NCBI GenBank assembly: GCA_023436225.1
Contig: JAEZKA010000102.1
Span: 1 to 44,523 of the forward strand
DNA length: 44,523 nucleotides
Direction: 5' to 3'
Source of the DNA: Bacillota bacterium
GTDB lineage: Bacteria > Bacillota > Clostridia > Lachnospirales > Lachnospiraceae
In this document: positions 34,392 to 43,649 of the stretch, piece by piece
Position numbering within the stretch: position 1 is the first letter of the stretch
Layout: each line of letters begins with the position of its first letter
Program-made: the position numbers and the translations under genes
Notes under the pieces: generated by a model
What the model was told of the DNA's origin: nothing
What the model saw: only the letters and a program-made list of their open reading frames with translations
Database searches by the model: none

Positions 34392-35705
34392 CTATGCCTT
34401 TCTGTTATATACTATTTCTCCAGCTACAAAAGTACTTATAATACGGCCCTGCACCCTTCGTCCTTGGAATGGTGTATTCTTACCTTTCGAGTTAAATGTG
34501 TCCTTATCGATACAATAGACCTCCTCCGTATCAGCGATTACCAGATCCGCTACCCTGCCGGCTTCGATACAGCCACGGTCAATCCCAAGAACCCTCGCAG
34601 GATTTACACTCATCTTCTCTACTAACTTTGATAAGGACAAATACCCCTTCTGCACAAGCTCAGTAAAGCTCAAAGCAAAGGCCGTCTCCAAACCCACGAT
34701 TCCAAACGGAGCATCTGCAAAGGATTTTGCTTTCTCTTCTTTCGAATGAGGTGCATGATCTGTTGCAATAACATCAATAACGTCCTCTTGCAAAGCCAAC
34801 TTTAAAGCTACTACATCCTCCGGACTTCGTAGCGGGGGATTCATCTTATAATCCGCATCGTCAGATTTAATATCCTCATCGGACAGGATAAAATGATGCG
34901 GGCAGACCTCACCGGTAACAGGTAGGCCCTCCATTTTTGCTGCTTTTAGCATTTTAACACTATCTCCTGTTGAGATATGGCATAGATGAAGCTGCACCCC
35001 GCTTTCTTTAGCCATAATAATATCTCTTGCTGTAATAATATCCTCAACCGCATTACTGATTCCAGACAGACCGAGCTTCATTGCTTTCTTTCCTGCATTT
35101 ATTACCCCTTTACCTGCCAGGCTTTTATCCTCACAATGAGCAAAGATCGGTATTTTATTATTTGAAGCCTGACGCATTGCCTCCATATAAAGAGCGGTAT
35201 CCATTACCGATTTACCATCCTCGCTCAGAGCGACTGCACCGGCAGCCTTAAGCTCCGTAACATTAACCAGCTCATTACCTGCTTGCTCCATAGTAATTGC
35301 ACCGATCGGCAGAATATTCACAACAGCCTCCTGCTCAGCCTTTTCAAGTACAAGCTTAATCCTGTCAGCTCGGTCAGTTGCAGGCTTAGTATTAGGCATC
35401 GGACAGATTGTGGTAAAACCTCCTGCTGCAGCCGCCTTCGCTCCTGATGCGATGGTTTCCTTATATTCATAGCCCGGTTCACGCAGATGTACATGAAGAT
35501 CAATGAAGCCCGGCATCACATACATACCCTCCGCGTCTATCACTACAAGCTGCTTCTTTTCCTCCTTCGCCAACCGTTCTACTTCTACTAGTGCCAACTC
35601 AGGTTCAATACGACGAATTCTTTCCGCGTCAATCAATACATCATATTGACCTTCTCTGCCAGAGGCAGGGTCAATCACATAACCTCTTTTAATTAAAGTA
35701 AGCAT
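34392..35705 (-). CDS. pyrC: Dihydroorotase (class I)
   Basis: This 437-residue zinc enzyme closes carbamoyl aspartate to dihydroorotate. DLHVHLREPG is the metal-binding motif; HCEDKSL, HLCHIST and ATDHAPH are further metal or active-site blocks. The size indicates the longer class I form. AAAGGAG seven bases before the ATG sets the start. It leads the pyrC-pyrF pair. The upstream 101 bp shows no PyrR-binding motif I can recognise. Confidence 0.95.
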   Translation of the reverse strand: MLTLIKRGYVIDPASGREGQYDVLIDAERIRRIEPELALVEVERLAKEEKKQLVVIDAEGMYVMPGFIDLHVHLREPGYEYKETIASGAKAAAAGGFTTICPMPNTKPATDRADRIKLVLEKAEQEAVVNILPIGAITMEQAGNELVNVTELKAAGAVALSEDGKSVMDTALYMEAMRQASNNKIPIFAHCEDKSLAGKGVINAGKKAMKLGLSGISNAVEDIITARDIIMAKESGVQLHLCHISTGDSVKMLKAAKMEGLPVTGEVCPHHFILSDEDIKSDDADYKMNPPLRSPEDVVALKLALQEDVIDVIATDHAPHSKEEKAKSFADAPFGIVGLETAFALSFTELVQKGYLSLSKLVEKMSVNPARVLGIDRGCIEAGRVADLVIADTEEVYCIDKDTFNSKGKNTPFQGRRVQGRIISTFVAGEIVYNRKA

Positions 35706-35806
35706 CTCACAACTCCTTTTTCCGCTAACGAAAGCATGCCGGCCCTTTGATTACTTTGCAACAAGTGTATCTTCTACCACTTTTATTTCACAGGCACCCT
35801 AGATAC

Positions 35807-36199
35807 CTATAACTCTGCTGCCTCTATATCATTGAGTACCCGTCGATCGATATAAATCTCCAGCTCCTCTCTTGTAATCCAATTCGCATCGGTTAATTCT
35901 TCGGACAGTACAATCTCATCGAAGGTTACTCTACATAGATAGCTGATACCGATATTGAATATCTCACCGGTTGTAAAGGTCCAGGTATACAGCATTCTCT
36001 CAATTGTAGCAGACAATCCGGTCTGCTCCTGAATACATCGAAGTACTGCCTTATCCGGACCCTCCCCAAAATCGATGGTCCCGTCAATGAACCCCCACTG
36101 ATAAGGTTCTAAAAGCCGATCATCAAACCATCTACGCACAATCAAGAACTTATCCTCTTTCTGAACGATACCTTTTACTAATATCTTATATTTTTCCAT
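35807..36199 (-). CDS. Nudix-like protein with a degenerate Nudix box
   Basis: This 130-residue protein has the Nudix fold pattern, with residues about 38-60 aligning to the Nudix box. The expected REUXEE core reads RCIQEQ: the first Glu is Cys and the last is Gln, so two magnesium-related residues are lost. Hydrolase activity is therefore doubtful, and it might bind a nucleotide only. GGGAGGATTAT fixes the start. It lies 25 bp after the DUF815 ATPase gene, so it probably shares that transcript. Confidence 0.82.
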   Translation of the reverse strand: MEKYKILVKGIVQKEDKFLIVRRWFDDRLLEPYQWGFIDGTIDFGEGPDKAVLRCIQEQTGLSATIERMLYTWTFTTGEIFNIGISYLCRVTFDEIVLSEELTDANWITREELEIYIDRRVLNDIEAAEL

Positions 36200-36224
36200 A
36201 TAATCCTCCCTATCTCTCCACCAT

Positions 36225-37562
36225 CTAACGATCTGGCTCAGGCTTCCCAGCTAGATAATTGATGAATTGCTGTGCCGTACGCCCTGACATACCCCCATGG
36301 GACAATTCCCACCGATTCGCCTCTAGCAGAAGCTCCTCCTCCGTCATACCGATATTCACCTGGCGCTTAGCAAGCTCAATTACAATATTCTGAAATTCTT
36401 TTTTATTCGGCGATGAATAGTTAATGGTTATGCCAAACCGGGCAACTAGGGACAGCTTCTCCTGCATCGTATCCGAACGGTGGAGTTCCTCTGTTGTCTC
36501 CATATCCGATCGGTCATTCCAGGTCTCCCGAATCAGATGCCTCCGATTTGATGTGGCATATATCAGCACATTATCCGGTTTTGTTTCAAGCCCTCCTTCA
36601 ATGACCGCCTTCAGATACTTATATTCAATCTCAAATTCCTCAAAGGATAAGTCATCCATATAGATAATGAACTTATAATTACGGTTCTTGATCAGAGCAA
36701 TCACGGCGGAAAGGTCCTCAAACTGATGCTTGTATATCTCAATCATCCGTAGTCCCTCCGGATAATACTCATTCAAAATTGCTTTTACAGAGGTTGACTT
36801 TCCGGTTCCACTATCGCCGAAGAGAAGAGCATTGTTTGATTTCCTTCCCTCGATAAAAGCACGAGTATTATCAATAAGCTTCTTTTTCTGAAGCTCATAG
36901 CCCACTAGATCGGATAATCGAACCTCCTGTGTATTGCTGATTGGAACAAGCTCCAGCGTGCCCCTATCCTTACGAATTCGGAACGCCTTATTCAACCCGA
37001 ACATACCTACTCCGTAATCTCGGTAATAGTCCGTAACATGGATAAATACCTCGTTCTCGTCTTTCGCTTCCTCAATTAGCCGACTTAACTGCTGTACTCT
37101 TTCACTTACGCTCTTATTATATCTGCTGCCGCTTTTCTCTATCGCTGTATAATTTGAGATCACAGAGAAGCAGTCAATATCCAGCTCCTTCTCCAGAAAT
37201 ATAAAATCATAATCAAATAAGGACTTAAAGATCTTAAAATCACTTTTTGCAAATTGATTCACAGTTCCATCCTTGGCTCCAACCTTCTCACAGGTCATGC
37301 TAAAGGGATTCTCTGTTGTAATCAATAGAAAGGTAAGGTAGTTGTGCCATAGATTTGTGTTAAAGCCATAATCGGTTGATAACTGTAATAATTGATGAAT
37401 TATATGGTAGATTTTAGATATTATGTTCTCCTTCTCAAATATGGTCAGACTATGATTGCTGAGGCTTAAATCAAATTCCTTAATCAGCTCAGACAACTGC
37501 AGTAGTAGACTATCCTTATCCAAATTTTTATATATTACCAATTTAGATATCAAACGATACAT
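36225..37562 (-). CDS. DUF815-type AAA+ ATPase
   Basis: This 445-residue protein has a helical N-terminal half and a DUF815 AAA domain in the second half. Walker A is GDSGTGKS (249-256) and Walker B IYMDD (301-305), followed by the ATSNRRHL sensor segment. ATPases of this family have no firm function. GGGAGG six bases before MYRLISKL sets the start. It starts 43 bp after the stop of the other ATPase gene (37606-38964) and is followed by the Nudix-like gene, making a possible three-gene unit. Confidence 0.88.
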   Translation of the reverse strand: MYRLISKLVIYKNLDKDSLLLQLSELIKEFDLSLSNHSLTIFEKENIISKIYHIIHQLLQLSTDYGFNTNLWHNYLTFLLITTENPFSMTCEKVGAKDGTVNQFAKSDFKIFKSLFDYDFIFLEKELDIDCFSVISNYTAIEKSGSRYNKSVSERVQQLSRLIEEAKDENEVFIHVTDYYRDYGVGMFGLNKAFRIRKDRGTLELVPISNTQEVRLSDLVGYELQKKKLIDNTRAFIEGRKSNNALLFGDSGTGKSTSVKAILNEYYPEGLRMIEIYKHQFEDLSAVIALIKNRNYKFIIYMDDLSFEEFEIEYKYLKAVIEGGLETKPDNVLIYATSNRRHLIRETWNDRSDMETTEELHRSDTMQEKLSLVARFGITINYSSPNKKEFQNIVIELAKRQVNIGMTEEELLLEANRWELSHGGMSGRTAQQFINYLAGKPEPDR

Positions 37563-37605
37563 AACAGACCTCCCTGATAATGTCAACATCATATATATTA
37601 TTGTT

Positions 37606-38964
37606 TTATAAATCCTCCAGGCCGATCAGATGGATATCCTCCCTACCTTCAGCCATACTACGAAGTTCATCTGTAAAGCCCTTCTTTGAGAACAGATAGC
37701 AATAATCCGGATTAACCCTTGCTTCTTCTGCCAAAGTCAGTAGTCTATGATAATCCTGAAAGCCAGCGGCTTCATCTTCCCACAGGCACCTGCCAATCAA
37801 GGTCTTCTTCTCTTCGCTTTGAGACAGAATGTCGATTGTACCATTCTTCCCATACCAACGATCCCACCATAAGAAATCAACCGGCATTCGATGATGCAGA
37901 TTCATTAGTTTTAAAACCTCGGTACAGACATCAGCAAAGTATTCCCTCATATAAGCATTCAGAAAAGGGGCTATTTTCTGTTCGTAAACAGCATCGACCT
38001 TACCCAGCATCAGCTCCGAGAGATTCGGAAATACAAAGCGATACCAAAAACATAAGAAATTATCCTTGATTTGATAAAGTCCCTTCTGGGCATTTTCTCT
38101 CCCCTTGTCTGCCAAGGGTACTAATTTCTCAACGATATCTAATTGTATCAGATTTTTCAAGTATACACTTATTTTCGCCCTTGAGAAACCGGTTCTTGCA
38201 TGAAGATCGTTCAGCTTACGGTTTCCCTGTGCCAGATAATAAAGTATGGTATTATAAATAGCCGGCTCCCGCAGCTCCAGCTTTAACAGCTGTAGAGGAG
38301 CATGGATGAGCCCGCTGTTTTTATTTAATATTACAGTTTTGATATTCTCTTTCACTGACTGATCTTCCTGCCAGAGATCAAGATATTCCGGGATTCCTCC
38401 CAGGACAGAATTAATATAGATACAGGTCTCAACAGAGGATTTTGGAAACCGATTTACAAAATCAACAAAGGTAAAGTCCTTCAGCTTCATGTAGGCTGTA
38501 ATATAAGCTGCATAATCCGACAGATTATACAGCATCTCATTCTCTACCCAGCGAATGGATGAGCTACATAAAACAATCATAACGGGATGCTCCTTATCCT
38601 TAAGAAGCTGCAACATTTCAAGAATGCCTGTACCATTTTTGATGATATAGTGAAACTCATCCAGAACGATGATTGACTTTACTTTCTCTTCAGCAACAGG
38701 CAGCTCCCAAAAGAGTCGATGATAATCATAAGGAGAGCCTATCTGCTCCTCCTTCTCCAGCCGCTGCGATAGGAGAAGGAATTGAAGCTGATCTTCACAT
38801 TCTATCCCTTCATAATAATAAGCAGCCTTTTTCTCAGATAAAAACTCACTAATCAGAGAGGTCTTTCCCATCCCTTTTCTACCATATAGAATAACCAGAT
38901 TATTTTCACTGGAAGCATATTGCTCCTCCAAAAGCTTTAACTCTGCTGCTCGTTTTACAAACAT
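37606..38964 (-). CDS. Archaeal-type ATPase with DUF234-like C-terminus
   Basis: This protein of about 452 residues begins MFVKRAAELKLLEEQY, typical of AAA_14/archaeal ATPases of the STAND type. Walker A is GRKGMGKT (28-35) and the Walker B region IIVLDEFHY follows. A winged-helix part appears near NDLHARTGFSRAKISVYL, and the C-terminus resembles DUF234, a nuclease-like fold. GAGGTGG precedes this ATG. The frame stays open for 53 codons upstream and overlaps argS, so a longer form starting within argS is possible. Function is unknown. Confidence 0.85.
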   Translation of the reverse strand: MFVKRAAELKLLEEQYASSENNLVILYGRKGMGKTSLISEFLSEKKAAYYYEGIECEDQLQFLLLSQRLEKEEQIGSPYDYHRLFWELPVAEEKVKSIIVLDEFHYIIKNGTGILEMLQLLKDKEHPVMIVLCSSSIRWVENEMLYNLSDYAAYITAYMKLKDFTFVDFVNRFPKSSVETCIYINSVLGGIPEYLDLWQEDQSVKENIKTVILNKNSGLIHAPLQLLKLELREPAIYNTILYYLAQGNRKLNDLHARTGFSRAKISVYLKNLIQLDIVEKLVPLADKGRENAQKGLYQIKDNFLCFWYRFVFPNLSELMLGKVDAVYEQKIAPFLNAYMREYFADVCTEVLKLMNLHHRMPVDFLWWDRWYGKNGTIDILSQSEEKKTLIGRCLWEDEAAGFQDYHRLLTLAEEARVNPDYCYLFSKKGFTDELRSMAEGREDIHLIGLEDL

Positions 38965-39085
38965 TCTTCCACCTCTGTCTGTTTTATCATGAACATAAGG
39001 CTTGTTCATGATCTTCTGCTCCGATCGCATCCTTGCAAGCAAGCTTGCAGTATGCTCACTACGCTTTCGTTGTATCTCTTGTTCC

Positions 39086-40852
39086 TTACATGCGCTCTGG
39101 CGCTTCAAATCCGAGTAAGTCAATACAGGTCAACAAAATCTCCTGAACCAGAGTAATCAATGCAATCCACGAAGACTGCTTCGCCTTATCTTCCTCACTA
39201 ATAATTTTGGTATCATGGTAGAAGGTATTAAAGGAATTAGCCAAATCATAGATATAAGCACAGATCCTATGCGGTGCTATCTCCTGATAGGCTGTATTGA
39301 TCATCTCATTAAATTTAGTGATCTCCAGCATTAATGCCTTCTCATTCGCTGTCGTTGCAGGTAATATATCCGTTGCTGCATACGCTCCGCCCAATTCTTT
39401 ATATTTTGCTAGAATAGACTTAATACGAACAATTGTGTAGAGAATATAGGGTCCGGTATCTCCTTCGAAGCTTGTAAAACGGTCAACATCAAAGACATAA
39501 TCCTTGGATATCTGATTAGAAAGATCTCCGTATTTGAGGGCAGCAAGGCCAACCTGAGCGGCTATCTTTCTTGCCTCTTCTTCCTCCATGCTTCTATTTT
39601 CCATGATTTTTCGATAAACCTCTTCTGTAACACTGTTAATCAGATATTCCAGGCGCATTACTCCGCCTTCTCTTGTTTTAAAGGGTTTTCCGTCCTTACC
39701 GTTCATGGTTCCAAAGCCAATGAAATCCAGCTCGGTATCGTCCTTCACCAGCTTTGTTTTTCTAGCACAGCGGAACACGATCTCAAAATTTAGCTCCTGA
39801 CGCTTATCTACCACATAGATGATACGATCCGGGTTAAAAAGCTTCATACGCTCAACTATTGTGGCAAGATCGGTAGTATTATAAAGAGCGGCACCGTCTG
39901 ATTTTAAGATCATACAGGGAGGAACCTCTTTCGTATCGGTTTCTTCCTTAACCTCTACGACTAATGCACCTTCACTTATTTTTGCATAATTATTCTTTTT
40001 GAAATATTCAATCATTTCCGGAATGTAAGGCTGTGCATCACTTTCCTTTTTCCACAGATCAAAGGAAACATCCAGGCTGTCATATATTGCTTTCAGATCG
40101 GTTACCGAAACGTCAAGGATGTGATTCCAAAGTGCGGTATAGCCTCTATGTCCGTTCTGTAGCTTGAAGGTAACCGTCTTTGCATCCTCAAGGAATTCTG
40201 GGTTACTCTTAGAAAATGCACTGGCGGCAGGATATATTTCTTCTAATTCAGATATTGTAAAAGGTGCTTCCTTCGGATATTCATCGGTGAAGCTGTCATC
40301 AAAGTATACCAGCTCAGGCTTCCTTTTCTTAAGCTCAGCAATTATCAATCCCATCTGCGTACCCCAGTCTCCAAGATGTGCATCCCCGATCACCGTATTA
40401 CCGACAAATCGGAACAACCTCTTAATACTCTCCCCAATGACTGCAGAACGCATGTGTCCGACATGCAGAGGCTTCGCAATATTCGGACCACCAAAGTCAA
40501 TTACAACTGTCTTTGGCTCCTTCACTGCCTCCACACCGAAATGCTCTTCCTCCTTCATCTGGTTTAAATACCCGGCAAGGAATTCATCACTCAGAGTAAT
40601 ATTAATAAATCCCGGCATAATAGCCGAAATTTCTTTGATTTTCTCGCTTGATTTCAAGACTTCTGCAATTTCCTGTGCTATCTTAATCGGAGCCGTTTTA
40701 TATTGTTTTGCAGCAGCCAATGCACCATTACATTGGTACTGACATAAATCGGGACGGTTTGAAAGAGTTACAATACCATATTTTTCTTCATATCCCTTCT
40801 GAGCAAAGGCTTCCTTCACTTCTACGCTTATCAATTCAATGATTGTCTTCAT
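39086..40852 (-). CDS. argS: Arginine-tRNA ligase
   Basis: This 588-residue class I synthetase charges tRNA-Arg. The N-terminal Add1 domain covers about residues 1-110. HVGHMRSAVIGESI is the HIGH motif, and the C-terminal DALR anticodon domain includes SNQISKDYVFD and the closing LGFEAPERM. The typical KMSKS is replaced, as in many ArgS proteins, with KDGKPFKTREGGVM in its region. An AAGGAAAGG site lies some 10-15 bases before the ATG. No T-box is present in front of it. Confidence 0.96.
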   Translation of the reverse strand: MKTIIELISVEVKEAFAQKGYEEKYGIVTLSNRPDLCQYQCNGALAAAKQYKTAPIKIAQEIAEVLKSSEKIKEISAIMPGFINITLSDEFLAGYLNQMKEEEHFGVEAVKEPKTVVIDFGGPNIAKPLHVGHMRSAVIGESIKRLFRFVGNTVIGDAHLGDWGTQMGLIIAELKKRKPELVYFDDSFTDEYPKEAPFTISELEEIYPAASAFSKSNPEFLEDAKTVTFKLQNGHRGYTALWNHILDVSVTDLKAIYDSLDVSFDLWKKESDAQPYIPEMIEYFKKNNYAKISEGALVVEVKEETDTKEVPPCMILKSDGAALYNTTDLATIVERMKLFNPDRIIYVVDKRQELNFEIVFRCARKTKLVKDDTELDFIGFGTMNGKDGKPFKTREGGVMRLEYLINSVTEEVYRKIMENRSMEEEEARKIAAQVGLAALKYGDLSNQISKDYVFDVDRFTSFEGDTGPYILYTIVRIKSILAKYKELGGAYAATDILPATTANEKALMLEITKFNEMINTAYQEIAPHRICAYIYDLANSFNTFYHDTKIISEEDKAKQSSWIALITLVQEILLTCIDLLGFEAPERM

Positions 40853-41213
40853 AATTATACACGCCTTTCCTTCTTAACTCATCTTAACTCTTTCATTACT
40901 TTATCATAGATATTCTGGATTGTCATCATGTTAGATTAAATTTTTTACGTAATAATCCCGTTTTATCGGATAATATATCCTGATGTCGATACTTCAAAAA
41001 ACGTAATTATTCTTAACATTTTTTTATTTTTTAATAAATAATTACATAAATATGAATTTCTCACTATTTTTTTTACAAAATATGTTGTATATTGATTAAG
41101 AAAACATTCTTATATGAGATTTCCAAATATAATGTAATGGGGGTTACATATGACGGATCTTCTCTACATATGAATGGTCGGAGCTTATCTTGGATTACGA
41201 AAGGGGAAATATC
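40853..41213. other. Divergent intergenic region of 361 bp
   Basis: This very AT-rich stretch separates argS from the CheX-like gene and must hold promoters in both directions. A TATAAT hexamer at 41128-41133 lies on the plus strand without a good -35 partner. I see no RNA gene or convincing structure. Confidence 0.4.
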
Positions 41214-42101
41214 ATGTTCGGGCTTTACTTTGGTCATTACTTAGTGGATAAGAATAAGATATCTCAATCACAATTGGACAACATAATGCAACAGCATCAA
41301 GAAACAAGAGCGAAACTCGGGCTAATCGCAGTGTCAGAAAAAATACTTACAAAAAAGCAGACAGATGACATTAATGAAATTCAGAAACATGTGGATTCTC
41401 GTTTTGGTGACATTGCAATCGAGAAGGGCTATCTGCTTCAGGAGGAAGTTACCTATCTTCTCAACCTTCAAGGTAATTCTTACCTGAGATTCCTTCAACT
41501 GTTTACTGAGCAGAACATTTTAGCATTATCGGAAATCGAAGCTCTTCTTGAGGAATACAAGAACGAAAATCAGTTTACGGACTTAGAACTTGATGCATTA
41601 AAATCAGGAGATATTGACCGTATTATTCCCATCTTTGTCAATGTGGATACACCTTTTTCCGGCGAATGCATCAGTTTAGCAATCCGCAATTTAATCCGTT
41701 TTATCGATAATAATATAGTTCTTAAGAAGGCCTATAAGGTAAGAAATTACCTATTTACCTCACTTGCCTCCCAGCAATTGAAAGGTGATCACAATATCTT
41801 TGTCGGTTTTGCCGGTAACGATACAGCTTTGCTTCAAATTGCGAATACCTTTGCGAAGGAGCAATTCAACACACTGGATGAGGACGCTTATGATTCTGTT
41901 TGTGAATTTATTAATTGTATTAACGGATTATTTGCATCAAAGCTTAGTTATGAGAATATTCATTTTGATATAACCCCTCCCAGCTATTATACTAACCAGA
42001 CTCTAACTACAGAGGGAGATATCTATATCGTCCCGACACTTATTAATGGAAAGCAGACTGATATCGTAGTTGTTGTTAATGATCCGGTGATGATTAATTA
42101 G
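41214..42101 (+). CDS. CheX-like protein with an N-terminal two-repeat helical domain
   Basis: This 295-residue protein has no signal peptide. Residues about 1-90 contain two similar helical units, FGHYLVDKNKISQSQLD and FGDIAIEKGYLLQEEVTYLL, resembling the N-terminal domains of type II secretion or pilus ATPases. A link follows to about 150. The C-terminal part resembles the CheC/CheX phosphatase fold; CEFINCING carries an ExxN motif (Glu231, Asn234) as in CheX. CheX dephosphorylates CheY. The next gene, 13 bp later, is a CheY. AAAGGGGAAATATC precedes the chosen ATG. The role of the N-terminal domain is unknown. Confidence 0.75.
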   Translation: MFGLYFGHYLVDKNKISQSQLDNIMQQHQETRAKLGLIAVSEKILTKKQTDDINEIQKHVDSRFGDIAIEKGYLLQEEVTYLLNLQGNSYLRFLQLFTEQNILALSEIEALLEEYKNENQFTDLELDALKSGDIDRIIPIFVNVDTPFSGECISLAIRNLIRFIDNNIVLKKAYKVRNYLFTSLASQQLKGDHNIFVGFAGNDTALLQIANTFAKEQFNTLDEDAYDSVCEFINCINGLFASKLSYENIHFDITPPSYYTNQTLTTEGDIYIVPTLINGKQTDIVVVVNDPVMIN

Positions 42102-42114
42102 GAGGAGCGCGATT

Positions 42115-42474
42115 ATGGCAAAGATTCTTATTGTAGATGATTCCAAAACATCAAGAAAAATCCTAAGATCGATCTTAGAAGAAAACGGACATGAAATAAT
42201 TGCAGAAGCCATTAACGGTGAGGACGGTATGGAAAAGTTCAAGGCTTTTAAACCCGATTTGATCACCATGGATATTACTATGCCGGTTATGGATGGAATA
42301 GAAGCGCTTAAGAAGATCCGTGAGTACGACAGAACTGCTATAGTAGTTATGGTTACTGCTGCCGGGCAGAAGACAATGATGGTAGATGCCCTCAAATACG
42401 GGGCTTCTGAATTCTTAACCAAGCCATATGAAGCAATGCAGATTATCGATATCATAAATAAAATTTTAGCTTAA
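42115..42474 (+). CDS. CheY-like response regulator (receiver domain only)
   Basis: This 119-residue stand-alone receiver domain has the acidic pair in LIVDDSKTSR, the phosphorylated Asp in PDLITMDITMPVMDG (about residue 52), Thr in VMVTAAG and Lys in LTKPYEA. It has no output domain. GGAGGAGCG precedes the ATG. It follows the CheX-like gene in an apparent two-gene operon that ends at a strong terminator, so the pair could be a phosphorylation switch. No kinase is encoded in the window. Confidence 0.95.
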   Translation: MAKILIVDDSKTSRKILRSILEENGHEIIAEAINGEDGMEKFKAFKPDLITMDITMPVMDGIEALKKIREYDRTAIVVMVTAAGQKTMMVDALKYGASEFLTKPYEAMQIIDIINKILA

Positions 42475-42496
42475 AATGGAAAGACTATTATGAATC

Positions 42497-42537
42497 AAAG
42501 GTTACTGTAGGAAGCATCGCTTCCTATAGTAACCTTT
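42497..42537. terminator. Strong terminator after cheY, possibly bidirectional
   Basis: A 19-bp stem with one mismatch (42497-42515 with 42519-42537) has the three-base loop ATC. CTTTTCC follows on the plus strand. The convergent pspC gene may also use it. Confidence 0.85.
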
Positions 42538-42567
42538 TCCATTTCCGTAATTAGATATTCAGGCTAT

Positions 42568-42756
42568 TTACGCCTTAATCGGCATAATAATTGCTGCGAT
42601 AATATAAGCCAGTAAGCCAAAGCCTCCAGCAAAGGAGAATACTACCCATAATAATCTAACAACCGTTGGGTCTATATTGATATACTCTGCAAGTCCTCCG
42701 CATACACCGCAAATCATTTTATTCGTATTAGAACGATATAACCTTTTCTGATCCAT
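42568..42756 (-). CDS. PspC-domain membrane protein
   Basis: This 62-residue protein begins MDQKRLYRSNTNKMICGVCGGLAEYINID and then has one long hydrophobic stretch (about residues 34-60). It matches PspC, a phage-shock-type membrane-stress sensor domain. The GVCGGLAEY signature is intact. GGAGGTTTTATT precedes the ATG. It is the last gene after DUF4097 and DUF1700, with 38 bp to DUF4097. A role in envelope-stress response is inference from the family. Confidence 0.93.
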   Translation of the reverse strand: MDQKRLYRSNTNKMICGVCGGLAEYINIDPTVVRLLWVVFSFAGGFGLLAYIIAAIIMPIKA

Positions 42757-42794
42757 AATAAAACCTCCTTCCTTTTCTTAATCATACCTTTTTT

Positions 42795-43649
42795 TTAGTA
42801 AAAATCAACTGAAATTTTTCCAATTTCACAATTCAATGATAGATTATTCTCAGCATCATCATTATTGATCATTCGCTTCGATATGTTATGGTAACTATTA
42901 TTATCGATATCAATATTTCCTATACTTGAGCTGATATCATAGGAATAATCCTCTTTATTTCCATTAATATCCATTTTAACACTTCCGACATTGCAGGTCA
43001 CTTCATTGTCTCCGAATACATTTCCTTCTATCGCTATATCACCTACACCACAATCAACTGTGATGTTGCGCACTGTTACATTTTTCAAATCGATACTACC
43101 TGCACCGATGATATAATTCGAATCCTCTGTGATATTTAATTCCTCTACTACCAGGCGTCCTGCTGATACATTAAAGCTTCCGGTCGTAGCCTGTATTCTA
43201 TCTACCTGCACATCACCTGCTTTGATTACCAAGGAGATATCCTCTGCAACAAAATCCCTCGGTACGGTGATCGTAATTCTGGGGTTCAAATCTCTATTCC
43301 AACTCCAGATATGGCCCATCGAAAAATGTATTCCAAAAAAATCCATAGAGTTATGATCTTCGATATCCTGACGAATTACCCAGGTACCATCCGTATCTAC
43401 ATAGGACTCCAGCCCGTTCTCCGGAATTTGCGTCGCATCGATGGAGAAGATATCGCCCTTCACAAGCTTAACCTCACCATACTCAATATCCATATCGATA
43501 CTGGTTACATCGGAATAGCTCTCTTCATATGACATGGTGGGCAGATCCTTTAAGGAGGCTCCCGAAACAATTGCGATGACCAAAATCGCTGCTCCAATAC
43601 CAATCGCAATAAGTGCAACTCCTAACCAAACCTTAGTAAATGTCTTCAT
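42795..43649 (-). CDS. DUF4097 beta-helix-type protein, membrane anchored
   Basis: This 284-residue protein has an N-terminal membrane helix (LGVALIAIGIGAAILVIAIV, about residues 9-28) and then a beta-rich domain with repeated short units such as GEVKLVKGD, GDVQVDRI, GSIDLKNV, GDIAIEGNV and GSVKMDI. That fits DUF4097, a right-handed beta-helix-like domain outside the cell. Its start overlaps the DUF1700 stop by one base (TAATG), so the two are coupled. Its function is unknown. Confidence 0.9.
   Translation of the reverse strand: MKTFTKVWLGVALIAIGIGAAILVIAIVSGASLKDLPTMSYEESYSDVTSIDMDIEYGEVKLVKGDIFSIDATQIPENGLESYVDTDGTWVIRQDIEDHNSMDFFGIHFSMGHIWSWNRDLNPRITITVPRDFVAEDISLVIKAGDVQVDRIQATTGSFNVSAGRLVVEELNITEDSNYIIGAGSIDLKNVTVRNITVDCGVGDIAIEGNVFGDNEVTCNVGSVKMDINGNKEDYSYDISSSIGNIDIDNNSYHNISKRMINNDDAENNLSLNCEIGKISVDFY

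Noticed and set aside
38965..39123. A longer N-terminus for the ATPase, reaching into argS.
   Set aside because: The extra 53 codons have no family similarity, and GAGGTGG precedes the internal ATG.
40853..41213. A flagellar sigma factor promoter for the CheX-like gene.
   Set aside because: No match to the TAAA and GCCGATA-type boxes with proper spacing is present.
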